From Acidimicrobiales bacterium (GTDB taxonomy: Bacteria; Actinomycetota; Acidimicrobiia; Acidimicrobiales; JACCXE01): a DNA stretch of 64,000 nt. The notes under the pieces are model-generated. The model was not told the origin of the DNA. It made no database searches and saw only the letters and a list, made by a program, of their open reading frames with translations. The position numbers and the translations under genes were made by a program. The stretch is taken from assembly GCA_035546775.1 (NCBI GenBank), contig DASZWD010000014.1, positions 1-64,000 of the forward strand. Direction: 5' to 3'. Below are positions 53,178-61,521 of this stretch, in pieces (positions within the stretch are counted from its first letter, which is position 1; the number at the start of each line of letters is the position of its first letter).

Positions 53178-55238
53178 ATGGCAGTGCCGCTGAGCCCCGC
53201 TCCCGTCACGCAGCCCGACGGTGACCTACTCCCGGCCTATCTGAGCAACGGCGTGGTCGGGTTGCGGGTGCGCGACGTCCCGCTGCGTGCCGGCTTCGCG
53301 ACGCTGAGCGGACTCGAGGGCGAACACCCCGAAACCGGGATCGCCTGCGTCCCAGCGATCCCGTACCCACTCGCCGGCGACATCCAGGTCGACGACTTTC
53401 GCCTGTCGCACCACGGCGGGCGCGTCGAGATCGTCGACCAGCGCTACGACTTCTCCTGTGGCGAACTGACGTCGCGTTTGCGCGTGCGCGCCGGTGACGC
53501 CGAAGTGCGCGTCGAGGTGCTGACGTTTTGCTCGCGCACGCAACCGTCCGTCGTCGCCCAGGAGACGACAGTGTCGGTCGACCGCGACGCACGCGTGGCG
53601 CTCACCGCGACGATCGATCCGAGTGGCGTTCCGGGCAGCTGGTACTACCGGTCGACGTCGGTTCCGGGCGCGGGCGACGACTCGGTCGACGGCGTGATGC
53701 TGTGGTCGACCCTGGGTGAGTTGGCCACGTGCGGTCTGGCGATGTCGACGGAGTGTTCGAACCCGTTCGCGCAACAGACCCGCGACGAGAGCCGGAACCG
53801 CCCGCTGCGCACGACGTATGCCACCGACCTGTCGGCCGGTGAGCCACTTACGGTGCGTCACCTCACGGCCGTCGTGCCGAGCGCCAACCATGCACAACCT
53901 CACCGTCAGGCGGTGCGGCTGGTGGCCACGGCCCACCGACGCGGGTTCGAGCAATTGCGCTCCGACAACCGCGCCGCGTGGGCCGACTTGTGGTTGGCGC
54001 GGCCGTTCCTGAGCGGCGCCGAGCGGCGCTGGCAGGAAATGGTCGACGCCGCGTTCTTCTACGTCCACACATCGACGCATCCCGGCTCGCTCAGCACGCA
54101 CCCGTTCGGCCTGGCGCAGTGGTACGGCTACCACTACTACTACGGCCACGTGATGTGGGACGTCGACACGTTCATCGTCGCGCCGCTCACCCTGACGTCA
54201 CCACCCGCCGCCCGGGCGCTGCTCGACTTCCGCTCCCGCTGCCTCGAAGCCGCGCGCGAGAACGCCCGCCTCGGCGGGTACACCGGGGTGCAGTTCCCGT
54301 GGGAGGCCAGCCCGTCACGAGGCGAGGAAGCCGCGCCAGCGCTCGGAACGGCGTCGGCCTACGAGCACCACGTGTCGGCCGACGTCGCCCACGCCTTCGC
54401 CCAACTCGCGCATGCACGGGGCGACGACGTGTTCTTGCGCGACAAGGCGTGGCCGGTGCTGGCCGGATGTGCCGACTGGTTGGTCAGCCGCGCGGTGCGT
54501 ACCAGCCGGGGCTGGGAAATCCGTGAGGCGATGGGGATCGCGGAGCGCAAGGAGCCGGCGGACAACAGCGCCTTCGTGAACATGAGCGCGACCGTGGCGC
54601 TCGACGACGCGCTGTGGTGCGCCGAGCGCCTTGGCGTCGACGCGCCCGCCGCGTGGCGCTCGATGCGCGACGGCCTCGTGCTGCCCGTGCGCGACAACGT
54701 CGTCGTGGACCACGACGGCTACGACCCCGACGAGGAAAAGGGGGCGACTCCGGCGGCGCTCGCTGGCGTCTTCCCGCTCGGTTACACGTTGCATCCCGAG
54801 GTCGAGGCGGCGACCCTGCGCTTCTACCTCGACATGGCCGACGAGTACGTCGGCAGCCCGATGCTCTCCGCGCTCCTCGGCGCGTGGGCGGCGCGCGCCG
54901 GCGACCGGGCGGAGGCGACGCGCCTGTTCGACGAGGGCTACGCCAAGTTCTGCTCGTCGCGGTTCAACGTGATGCACGAGTACCGCCACGACCGGTTCCC
55001 CGAACAACCCGTGAGCGGACCGTTCCTCGCCAATGCGGCTGGCTTCCTCATGGCGTTGCTCTACGGCTTGCCCGGCATCGCGGTGGGTCCCGGCGAACCG
55101 GCGTCGTGGTGCGCGCGACCCGTCGCCATGCCCGACGCGTGGGACGGCATCGAAGTGGAGCGTCTGTGGGTGCGCGACGCCCCGATGTCACTGCACGCGT
55201 GCCACGGCGACGCGCGCGCCCGCCTTACGCCGGCGTGA
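53178..55238 (+). CDS. GH65-like glycoside hydrolase/phosphorylase
   Basis: 686-residue (alpha/alpha)6-barrel enzyme related to glycoside hydrolase family 65. An N-terminal beta-sandwich (residues 1-270) precedes the barrel. The substrate segment is YYGHVMWDVDTFIVAPLTLT near 325. The region AERKEPADNSAFVNMSA near 455-470 matches the place of the catalytic glutamate (E followed by DN-x-TN in the family). The pattern is closest to the protein-glucosylgalactosylhydroxylysine glucosidase branch rather than to maltose or trehalose phosphorylases; this is my reading from motifs. No signal peptide. The stop overlaps the convergent gene by 14 bases. Confidence 0.78.
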   Translation: MAVPLSPAPVTQPDGDLLPAYLSNGVVGLRVRDVPLRAGFATLSGLEGEHPETGIACVPAIPYPLAGDIQVDDFRLSHHGGRVEIVDQRYDFSCGELTSRLRVRAGDAEVRVEVLTFCSRTQPSVVAQETTVSVDRDARVALTATIDPSGVPGSWYYRSTSVPGAGDDSVDGVMLWSTLGELATCGLAMSTECSNPFAQQTRDESRNRPLRTTYATDLSAGEPLTVRHLTAVVPSANHAQPHRQAVRLVATAHRRGFEQLRSDNRAAWADLWLARPFLSGAERRWQEMVDAAFFYVHTSTHPGSLSTHPFGLAQWYGYHYYYGHVMWDVDTFIVAPLTLTSPPAARALLDFRSRCLEAARENARLGGYTGVQFPWEASPSRGEEAAPALGTASAYEHHVSADVAHAFAQLAHARGDDVFLRDKAWPVLAGCADWLVSRAVRTSRGWEIREAMGIAERKEPADNSAFVNMSATVALDDALWCAERLGVDAPAAWRSMRDGLVLPVRDNVVVDHDGYDPDEEKGATPAALAGVFPLGYTLHPEVEAATLRFYLDMADEYVGSPMLSALLGAWAARAGDRAEATRLFDEGYAKFCSSRFNVMHEYRHDRFPEQPVSGPFLANAAGFLMALLYGLPGIAVGPGEPASWCARPVAMPDAWDGIEVERLWVRDAPMSLHACHGDARARLTPA

Positions 55239-55659
55239 ACTCGATGACGGGGATGTCGCGGTCGGTCTTTTCCTGATAGCCGGCGTAGCCGTTGTACGCG
55301 GAGGTGATGCGCGGCCAGATCGCTTCCTTCTCCTCGTGCGAGAGGATGCGGGCCACCATCGGCTTGGTGTCGGTGCCGTGGCGTGTGATCTCGACGTTGG
55401 CGTTGGCCTGAAGGTTCAGGAACCACATCGGGTGCTTGGGCCCGCCGCCCCAAGACGCGACAAGGTAGATCGTGTCGCCGTCGACGATGGGCGCCGTCAA
55501 CATCGTCTGACGCTTCTCGCCGGTCTTGCGCCCGGTCGTCGTAAGGACCACGGCCTCCATGTTCATGACCTTGCCGCCGACCTTGCCCCGCGTCGCGGTG
55601 AACAAACTGCGGTGCAGGAAGTTGACGACTTTGGCGGCGGGGTCTCGGCGGTCGGCCAT
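55225..55659 (-). CDS. Deazaflavin (F420)-dependent nitroreductase-family protein
   Basis: 144-residue split beta-barrel protein of the Ddn type, which uses F420H2 to reduce quinones or nitro compounds. Characteristic segments are AVVLTTTGRKTGEKRQTML, YLVASWGGGPKHPMWFLNLQANANVEI (split) and a C-terminal TDRDIPVIEFTP. The ATG lies 6 nt behind a TAACCT box. It supports F420 use in this organism. Its end overlaps the GH65-like gene. Confidence 0.9.
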   Translation of the reverse strand: MADRRDPAAKVVNFLHRSLFTATRGKVGGKVMNMEAVVLTTTGRKTGEKRQTMLTAPIVDGDTIYLVASWGGGPKHPMWFLNLQANANVEITRHGTDTKPMVARILSHEEKEAIWPRITSAYNGYAGYQEKTDRDIPVIEFTPA

Positions 55660-55665
55660 GGCGGC

Positions 55666-55671
55666 AGGTTA
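55666..55671 (-). promoter_or_regulatory. -10-like TAACCT box, Ddn-like gene
   Basis: TAACCT on the minus strand, 6 nt before ATG 55659. Confidence 0.5.
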
Positions 55672-55744
55672 GGCGCCCAACGACGCCCGACAACAGGCCG
55701 TTCGGCCCTATCTCGTGAGCGTCCGCACGGCGTTGGCTGGGTGC

Positions 55745-56458
55745 ATGGAAGCGAACGCGCAGAACGCCTATCCCGCTCGCCTCGACGCCCGCCTGGACAA
55801 CCCGGGACGCTGGTTGTGGCTCGTCAAGTGGATCCTCGTGATCCCGCACGTCGTCGTGCTCTTCTTCCTCTGGATCGCAGTGACAGTGCTCACGATCGTC
55901 GCCGGCGTGAACATCCTCTTCACCGGGCGCTACCCGCGCAGCATCTTCGACTTCAACCTCGGCGTGATGCGCTGGAGTTGGCGGGTGTCGTACTACGCCC
56001 TCAGCGGGTTCGGCACCGACCAGTACCCGCCGTTCTCGCTCCAGCCCGATCCCGACTATCCCGCCGACTTCACGGTCGACTACCCCGAGCACCTGTCGCA
56101 GGGACTCGTGCTGGTGAAGTGGTGGCTGCTGGCCCTCCCGCACATCCTGATCGTCGCCGTGCTCGCGGGCGGTTGGGGCTTGGGCTGGAACGGAGGGTGG
56201 CGCGCCGCCAGCGGTGGGGGACTCATTTCGTTGCTGTCGCTCGTCGCCATCGTCATCAACGCAGTGAAGCGCGAGTACCCGCAGTCGCTGTTCGACCTCA
56301 TCATGGGCCTCAACCGCTGGTGTTTCCGCGTGCTGGCCTACGTCTCACTGATGCGCGACGAGTACCCGCCGTTCCGCCTCGACGGCGGCGGCACCGATCC
56401 CGGAACGATGACACCACCGCCTGCGACCGGAGGCACGAAGTCGTCACTCGCGGCGTAG
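55745..56458 (+). CDS. DUF4389 membrane protein
   Basis: 237-residue protein with two copies of a unit in which a helix is followed by an amphipathic segment. The first has WILVIPHVVVLFFLWIAVT then TGRYPRSIFDFNLGVMRWS and YPPFSL. The second has WWLLALPHILIVAVLAGGWG then KREYPQSLFDLIMGLNRWC and YPPFRL. This is the DUF4389 pattern. About four membrane helices are expected. ATG 55745 is chosen; GTG 55715 would add ten residues. The function is unknown. Confidence 0.8.
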   Translation: MEANAQNAYPARLDARLDNPGRWLWLVKWILVIPHVVVLFFLWIAVTVLTIVAGVNILFTGRYPRSIFDFNLGVMRWSWRVSYYALSGFGTDQYPPFSLQPDPDYPADFTVDYPEHLSQGLVLVKWWLLALPHILIVAVLAGGWGLGWNGGWRAASGGGLISLLSLVAIVINAVKREYPQSLFDLIMGLNRWCFRVLAYVSLMRDEYPPFRLDGGGTDPGTMTPPPATGGTKSSLAA

Positions 56459-56489
56459 TTATGGACCGCCGGCGGGCGCATCCTGCGCG

Positions 56490-58439
56490 CTAGGCGGCGT
56501 TGGTGGCGCGGTACTTGGCGACGAGGTCGACGACTTCGCCCATCATCTCGGCGAGTGCGTAGTCCTTCGGCGTGTACACCGCCGCGACGCCGTTCTCGAG
56601 CAGCTTGGCGGCGTCCTCGTCGGGGATGATGCCGCCGACGATCACGGGCGCGTCCACGCCCTCGGCGCGCAGCAAGCGCAGCACTTCGGGAACGAGTTCG
56701 AGGTGACCGCCCGACAGGATCGACAGACCGACCACGTCGACGTCTTCGTCGCGGGCGGCATCCGCGATCTGCTGGGGGGTGAGGCGGATGCCTTGGTACA
56801 CGACCTCGAAGCCGGCGTCGCGCGCGGCCACGGCCACCTGCTCGGCGCCGTTGGAGTGGCCGTCGAGGCCGGGCTTGGCGACGAGGAACCGCGGCGGCCC
56901 GCCGGCGAGCGCCTTGACCTTGGCGACGGTCGGGGCCATCTCCTCGCCGCGGCCGCCGACGGCGCCCGCCACGCCGGTCGGGGCGCGGTACTCGCCGAAC
57001 ACCTCGCGCAAAGCGGCGCCCCACTCACCGGTGGTGCCGCCGGCGTGGGCCAGTGCGATCGTCGCCGGGAGGATGTTCTCGTCGGTGGCGGCGACGCGCT
57101 TGAGCTCGGCCAGCGCGGCTTCGACGGCCGCGTTGTCGCGCGCCGCCTTCCAGGCCTTCAGGTCTTCCTTGGCCGCGACTTCGACGGCCGGGTCGACCTT
57201 CAAGATCGCGCCCTCGCCTTCAAGCGGGGAGTCCGCGGTTTCGGTGAAGCAGTTCACGCCGACGACCTTTTGCTCGCCGACTTCGATGCGGCGCGCCCGC
57301 GCCGCTTGTGACCGCACCAGGCGCGCCTTCATCTCCTCGATCGCCTCGAAGGCGCCCCCGAGGGCGAGGATCTCGTCGAGTTCGGCGGTGGCAGCGTCGA
57401 CCAATTCCGTCGTGCGCGCCTCGATCACGTGCGAACCGTTGAAGATGTCGTCGTACTCGAGCAGGTCGGTCTCGAAGGCGAGGATCTGCTGCATGCGCAG
57501 CGCCCACTGCTGATCCCACGGCCGCGGGAGGCCGAGGGCCTCGTTCCACGCCGGCAGCTGCAACGAGCGCGTGCGGGCGTCCTTGGACAGCGTCACGCCG
57601 AGCATCTCGAGCACGATGCGCTGCACGTTGTTCTCAGGTTGCTGTTCGGTGAGGCCGAGCGAGTTCACTTGCACCGCGTAACGGAAGCGACGCGCCTTGG
57701 GGTCCTCGACGCCGTATCGCTCCCGCGTGATGCGATCCCACAAGATGCCGAAGGCGCGCATCTTGCACACCTCTTCGATGAAGCGGATGCCGGCGTTGAC
57801 GAAGAAGCTGATGCGCTCGACGACCTTCGGCAGTTCCTCTTCGGTCACCTGACCCGACTCGCGCACGGCGTCGAGCACGCCGATCGCCGTCGCCATGGTG
57901 AAGGCCAGCTCCTGAACGGGCGTCGCTCCCGCCTCCTGCAGGTGGTAGCTGCAGACGTTGATCGGGTTCCAGCGCGGCACGTGGCGCACGGTGTAGGCGA
58001 TGGTATCGACGGTGAGCCGCCGCGACGCCTCGGGCGGGAAGATGTAGGTCCCGCGTGACAAGTACTCCTTGATGATGTCGTTCTGCGTCGTGCCGCCGAG
58101 CACCGCCGGGTCGATGCCGCGGTTCTCCGCATTGGCGACATACAGCGCCAGCAGCCACGACGCCGGCGCGTTGATCGTCATCGACGTGGTCAGCTCGTCG
58201 AGGGGGATCTGGTCGAACAGCTGCTCCACGTGTCCGAGGTGGACGACGGGGACACCGACCTTGCCGACCTCGCCCGTGGCTTCGGGGGCGTCGGGGTCGT
58301 AGCCGGTCTGTGTAGGCAGGTCGAAGGCGACGGACAAGCCGGTCTGGCCCTTCGACAGATTGGTCCGGTACAACTCGTTCGACGCCTTGGCCGTCGAGTG
58401 ACCGGAATACGTGCGCATGACCCAGGGGCGATCGGCCAT
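56490..58439 (-). CDS. ecm: Ethylmalonyl-CoA mutase (MeaA type)
   Basis: 649-residue B12-dependent mutase that turns ethylmalonyl-CoA into methylsuccinyl-CoA. The N-terminal barrel starts RTYSGHSTAKASNELYRTNL and has GLSVAFDLPTQTGYD. The joining region holds LPAWNEALGLPRPWDQQWAL. The C-terminal B12 domain has the DxHxxG motif as KPGLDGHSNGAEQ, then LSILSGGH and VGGIIPDEDA. Barrel and B12 domain are on one chain, and the motifs match Ecm/MeaA better than the two-subunit methylmalonyl-CoA mutase. Starts at ATG 58439 (preferred by the usual N-terminus) or GTG 58454. Confidence 0.9.
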   Translation of the reverse strand: MADRPWVMRTYSGHSTAKASNELYRTNLSKGQTGLSVAFDLPTQTGYDPDAPEATGEVGKVGVPVVHLGHVEQLFDQIPLDELTTSMTINAPASWLLALYVANAENRGIDPAVLGGTTQNDIIKEYLSRGTYIFPPEASRRLTVDTIAYTVRHVPRWNPINVCSYHLQEAGATPVQELAFTMATAIGVLDAVRESGQVTEEELPKVVERISFFVNAGIRFIEEVCKMRAFGILWDRITRERYGVEDPKARRFRYAVQVNSLGLTEQQPENNVQRIVLEMLGVTLSKDARTRSLQLPAWNEALGLPRPWDQQWALRMQQILAFETDLLEYDDIFNGSHVIEARTTELVDAATAELDEILALGGAFEAIEEMKARLVRSQAARARRIEVGEQKVVGVNCFTETADSPLEGEGAILKVDPAVEVAAKEDLKAWKAARDNAAVEAALAELKRVAATDENILPATIALAHAGGTTGEWGAALREVFGEYRAPTGVAGAVGGRGEEMAPTVAKVKALAGGPPRFLVAKPGLDGHSNGAEQVAVAARDAGFEVVYQGIRLTPQQIADAARDEDVDVVGLSILSGGHLELVPEVLRLLRAEGVDAPVIVGGIIPDEDAAKLLENGVAAVYTPKDYALAEMMGEVVDLVAKYRATNAA

Positions 58440-58461
58440 AGCCAATATTTTCACTTTTCTG

Positions 58462-58467
58462 TACGCT
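58462..58467 (+). promoter_or_regulatory. -10-like TACGCT box, coiled-coil protein gene
   Basis: TACGCT ends 7 nt before ATG 58475 in an AT-rich gap shared with the divergent mutase gene. Confidence 0.5.
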
Positions 58468-58474
58468 TGCCCGT

Positions 58475-58975
58475 ATGCGCAGTACGGGTCGGGTCAAGAT
58501 GGTCGTCCGGGGACTGGCGGTTGCCGCCGTCGCGGCGTCACCACTGGCCGCCCTCGAGGCCGACGCCGCCGTCAACACCGGCACCGCCACTGCGAGCGGG
58601 CCGGGCATTTCGATCGAGAACACCGGCGGCAACGTCGAGTACGGCGTCGGGCACAGCGAGTCGAAGGTCGTCCTGGGCGATGGAGGCGGCGCCGCCCCCG
58701 CGATCGCGGCGCCGAATGCTCTGTCGACGAAGGCCGCACCGGTTGTCGACCCCGCTGCCAGTGCACGAGCACGCGCCAAGGCCATGGCCGACGCCGCCAA
58801 GGCGCGGGCGCAGGCCGCCGTCGACGCCGCCCGGCTGCGCGCCGAGCAGGCGGTGGAGCAGGCGCAGCAGCAGGCCGATCAGGCCAAGGCGCACGCCGCC
58901 CAGCAGTCGCAGGACGCCCAGACGCGCGCCGAGACAAATTCGGCATCGGCGTCGTCGTATTCCTCCGCCGACTAG
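58475..58975 (+). CDS. Secreted Ala-rich coiled-coil protein, 1
   Basis: 166-residue protein with a signal peptide (VVRGLAVAAVAASPLAALEADA). A Gly-rich part of about 60 residues (GPGISIENTGGNVEYGVGHS) comes next. A long charged/Ala/Gln helix (residues about 92-150, rich in Ala-Arg-Ala and Glu-Gln-Ala repeats) looks like a coiled coil, and the end is Ser-rich. The ATG is 7 nt behind a TACGCT box. I know no family. Its neighbour at 58999 has the same kind of helix, so they may form a pair at the cell surface. Confidence 0.6.
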   Translation: MRSTGRVKMVVRGLAVAAVAASPLAALEADAAVNTGTATASGPGISIENTGGNVEYGVGHSESKVVLGDGGGAAPAIAAPNALSTKAAPVVDPAASARARAKAMADAAKARAQAAVDAARLRAEQAVEQAQQQADQAKAHAAQQSQDAQTRAETNSASASSYSSAD

Positions 58976-58998
58976 TCCCGCTACTACTCTTCGCCGCC

Positions 58999-59445
58999 AT
59001 GCAGTGGCTCAGGGAACGTATTCATTTCGGTTGGGTCGGCGGCGCCGCTCTCGCCATGATCCTGGCGTACTTCGCCACCGGGACGCCGACGCTGTCGTTG
59101 TCCAACGCCGCGACCGACCAGCCGGCGATGCCGACGATCCCGACGGTCACGCAGCCGACGACGCCGACGATCCCGCCGACGTCTATCCCGAGCACTCCCA
59201 CCACTCAGCCCCACGTCGACACGCCCGAGCCCCCCGATGTCAGCGGCGCCGTGGGCGACGCCCAGGACCAGGCCGACCAGGCTCGTCAGGCGGCCGAAGA
59301 GCAGCGTGAGGAGGCCGAGGCCGACGCCGCGCAGCAGAAGGCCGACGCCGAAAAGCAGGCGGCCGACGCCCGCGCCGATGCCGAGCGCCAGCGCGCCGAG
59401 GCGCAGCGCCAGGCCGACGCCGAGCGCGCCGCCCACCCCCACTGA
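58999..59445 (+). CDS. Membrane-anchored Ala-rich coiled-coil protein, 2
   Basis: 148-residue protein with an N-terminal anchor (GWVGGAALAMILAYFATG) and a Pro/Thr-rich spacer (TIPTVTQPTTPTIPPTSIP). A C-terminal Ala/Glu/Gln/Asp-rich helix of about 65 residues follows (QARQAAEEQREEAEADAAQQ and onward) with heptad spacing. It starts 23 nt behind the other coiled-coil gene and is followed by a hairpin. The function is unknown; such proteins can act as spacers or wall linkers. Confidence 0.6.
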   Translation: MQWLRERIHFGWVGGAALAMILAYFATGTPTLSLSNAATDQPAMPTIPTVTQPTTPTIPPTSIPSTPTTQPHVDTPEPPDVSGAVGDAQDQADQARQAAEEQREEAEADAAQQKADAEKQAADARADAERQRAEAQRQADAERAAHPH

Positions 59446-59447
59446 CC

Positions 59448-59494
59448 TTCTGTGAAGGAATTCCCGTGCACAGCACGGAGACTCCTTCACAGAA
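59448..59494. terminator. Second copy of the 22-3-22 palindrome
   Basis: Arms 59448-59469 (begins TTCTGTGAAGGA) and 59473-59494 around loop ACA. The outer 12 bp and the inner 6 bp of each arm pair, with four mismatched positions between them. The ends and the CCGTGC/GCACGG core equal those of the hairpin at 31396-31442. It sits between the convergent stops at 59445 and 59501. Confidence 0.75.
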
Positions 59495-59500
59495 CGTGCA

Positions 59501-60349
59501 TTAGTAGGTGTAGAAGCCCTCGCCCGACTTGCGGCCGAGACGCTCCGCGCTCACCAGGCGACGCAGCGTCGGCGCTGCCGCGTAGTTCGGGTCCTTGAAC
59601 TCGGCGTAGAGGGCGTCGAGGATCGACAGGCTGGTGTCGAGGCCGACGAGGTCGAGCAGTGCCAGGGGACCCATCGGGAAGTTGCAGCCGCCCTGCATCG
59701 CCGAGTCGATGTCCTCGGCCGAAGCGACGCCGCGCTCGAGCATCTTCACCGCGTTGTTGAGGTACGGGAACAGCAGAGCGTTGACGATGAAGCCGGCCTC
59801 GTCCTTCACCGTGACCGGTGCCTTGCCGCACTTCTTGGCGAACTCGAGCGCCTCGGCGATCGTCTCGTCGCTCGCCGTCAGGGGGCGCACGACCTCGACG
59901 AGCTTCATCGCCGTGGCCGGATTGAAGAAGTGGATGCCGCACACGCGCTCGGGCCGGCCCGTCTCCATGGCGAGGTCGATGACCGACAGCGTCGACGTGT
60001 TGGTAGCGAGGATGGCGCTGTCCTGCACGAGGCGGTCGAGCTCGTTGAACAGTTCCTTCTTGACCGCCAGGTCCTCCACGACGGACTCGATCACCAGATC
60101 GCAGTCCTTGAGCGCGTGCAGGTCAGACGTGGCGGTGACGCGCGCCAGCGTGGCGTCGCGGTCCTCGGCCGTGATCTTCTCGCGGTCGACCTGCTTGGCC
60201 AGCGACTTCTCGAGTGACGCCACCATGGCGTCGGCCGTCTCCTGCCTGCGGCTGCGCAGGATCACCTCGTGGCCGGCTTTGGCGGCCACTTCGGCCACCC
60301 CCGAGCCCATGATTCCGGAACCGACAACACCGACACGATTGATCGTCAT
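59501..60349 (-). CDS. 3-hydroxybutyryl-CoA dehydrogenase
   Basis: 282-residue NAD(P)-dependent enzyme that interconverts acetoacetyl-CoA and 3-hydroxybutyryl-CoA. The Rossmann motif is VGVVGSGIMGSGVAEVAAKAG at the N-terminus. The catalytic His is in CGIHFFNPATAMKLVEVV near residue 138, the conserved Asn in DEAGFIVNALLFPYLNNA, and the C-terminal end is RLGRKSGEGFYTY. The ATG is 8 nt behind TAACGT. It links the thiolase (31449) with crotonyl-CoA formation and the Ccr-like reductase (34234). Confidence 0.95.
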   Translation of the reverse strand: MTINRVGVVGSGIMGSGVAEVAAKAGHEVILRSRRQETADAMVASLEKSLAKQVDREKITAEDRDATLARVTATSDLHALKDCDLVIESVVEDLAVKKELFNELDRLVQDSAILATNTSTLSVIDLAMETGRPERVCGIHFFNPATAMKLVEVVRPLTASDETIAEALEFAKKCGKAPVTVKDEAGFIVNALLFPYLNNAVKMLERGVASAEDIDSAMQGGCNFPMGPLALLDLVGLDTSLSILDALYAEFKDPNYAAAPTLRRLVSAERLGRKSGEGFYTY

Positions 60350-60357
60350 GGCGGCAG

Positions 60358-60363
60358 ACGTTA
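60358..60363 (-). promoter_or_regulatory. -10-like TAACGT box, 3-hydroxybutyryl-CoA dehydrogenase
   Basis: TAACGT on the minus strand, 8 nt before ATG 60349. Confidence 0.45.
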
Positions 60364-60375
60364 CTCGGCGGTAGC

Positions 60376-60381
60376 TAGCTT
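60376..60381 (+). promoter_or_regulatory. -10-like TAGCTT box, methyltransferase homologue
   Basis: TAGCTT ends 7 nt before GTG 60389 and fixes that start. Confidence 0.45.
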
Positions 60382-60388
60382 CCCCGGG

Positions 60389-60856
60389 GTGGATCACCCC
60401 CGCATCGACCCCGGTGTTCGCCGCGAACGGCTGGTGGCCCGCGCCCGCGGCCGCACGCTCGAACTGGGCGAGCCCCGCGATTGGCTGACCAACTCGGACC
60501 TGCCGCTGCACGCGTACGACACCGTCGTGTCGGTGCTGGAACTGTGCCGTGTCGACGACGTGTACTCGGCGCTGCTCCGGGTCAAGGAGCTGCTGGCGCC
60601 CGACGGGCAATTCCTCGCGCTCGAACACGTGCGGGCGACGGGTTGGCGCGGCCGCGTGCAGGACGCGGCGTCGCCCGCGTGGCGGCGGGTGGCGCGCCAG
60701 TGCCACCCCGACCGCGACATCGTCGACGTCCTGCGCAAGAACGGCTTCGCCATCACCGACTGCGACCGGTTCGCCCTCGATGGCGCGCCGCCCCTGCTGC
60801 GTCAAGCAGTATCGGTCGTGGCAATTCGCAAAGTGCGCAACGAGGTGGCGTCGTGA
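60389..60856 (+). CDS. N-terminally shortened METTL7-like methyltransferase homologue
   Basis: 155-residue protein. From residue 35 on it reads like the second half of a class I methyltransferase of the METTL7/UbiE-like group: YDTVVSVLELCRVDDV, LLAPDGQFLALEHVRATG, SPAWRRVARQCHPDRDI and LRKNGFAITDCDRF. The first half is abnormal. GRTLELGEPRDW replaces the glycine-rich motif I, and about 50-60 residues between motif I and motif IV are missing. It is probably unable to bind SAM in the usual way. GTG 60389 is 7 nt behind TAGCTT. It overlaps the next gene (GTGA). Confidence 0.65.
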   Translation: MDHPRIDPGVRRERLVARARGRTLELGEPRDWLTNSDLPLHAYDTVVSVLELCRVDDVYSALLRVKELLAPDGQFLALEHVRATGWRGRVQDAASPAWRRVARQCHPDRDIVDVLRKNGFAITDCDRFALDGAPPLLRQAVSVVAIRKVRNEVAS

Positions 60857-61521
60857 CGACTGGTTGGCTGGCGTTGGTGGGCGGTCAGGAATGGACCGAC
60901 GGCACGCGTCCGATCGACGAGTTGTTGCTCAAGGAATCGGGCGCCAAAGAGGTGCTCGTGGTCGCGACGGCCGCCGCCTACGAGCAGCCGCAGAAGGTCG
61001 TAGCGGCCGCCGCCGCATACTTCGGAGAACTCGGAGCGAAGGTGAAGTCGGCCGACGTCTACGGGCGGAGCGCGGCGATGGACAAGGCGGCGGTCAAGGC
61101 AGTGCGCGCCGCCAAGCTCGTCTACTTCGGCGACGGCTCCCCCCTGCACGCACGGTCGGTGTTCAAGGACACGCCGTGGTGGGACGCGCTGGTCGAAGCG
61201 TGGAACGACGGTGCGGCCGTCGCCGGCACCGGTGCGGGCGCCATGATCCTCGGCGACCCGATGGTCGATCCTCGCGGCGGCGCCTTCACCCTGGGACTCG
61301 GGCTTATCCCGTCGCTGGCGGCGATGACCAAGACGCAGGACTGGCACCACGAAACCAAACGACGGACGATCCAGCTGGCGACCAAGGGACTGCCGCTGGT
61401 CGCCGTCGACGAGGCCACCGCCGCGCTGCGTTCCCCGACGGGCGAGTGGTCGGTGCTCGGCGTCGGCGCCGCCACCGTCTACGTCGACGGCGCCGAAGTG
61501 CCTCTCAGTCGGCTTCCGTGA
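60853..61521 (+). CDS. Peptidase S51/cyanophycinase-like protein lacking the nucleophile
   Basis: 222-residue class I glutamine amidotransferase-fold protein. WLALVGGQEWTDG and VLVVATAAAYEQPQKV match the S51/cyanophycinase group. The nucleophile elbow, usually GTSAGA or SSAGAM, reads AVAGTGAGAMILGDP, so the catalytic Ser is Gly. It is followed by LGLGLIPSLAAMTKTQDWHHETKRR, split over residues about 148-173, where the catalytic His would be. This points to a pseudoenzyme or a changed chemistry. The GTG start overlaps the preceding gene. Confidence 0.75.
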   Translation: MTTGWLALVGGQEWTDGTRPIDELLLKESGAKEVLVVATAAAYEQPQKVVAAAAAYFGELGAKVKSADVYGRSAAMDKAAVKAVRAAKLVYFGDGSPLHARSVFKDTPWWDALVEAWNDGAAVAGTGAGAMILGDPMVDPRGGAFTLGLGLIPSLAAMTKTQDWHHETKRRTIQLATKGLPLVAVDEATAALRSPTGEWSVLGVGAATVYVDGAEVPLSRLP

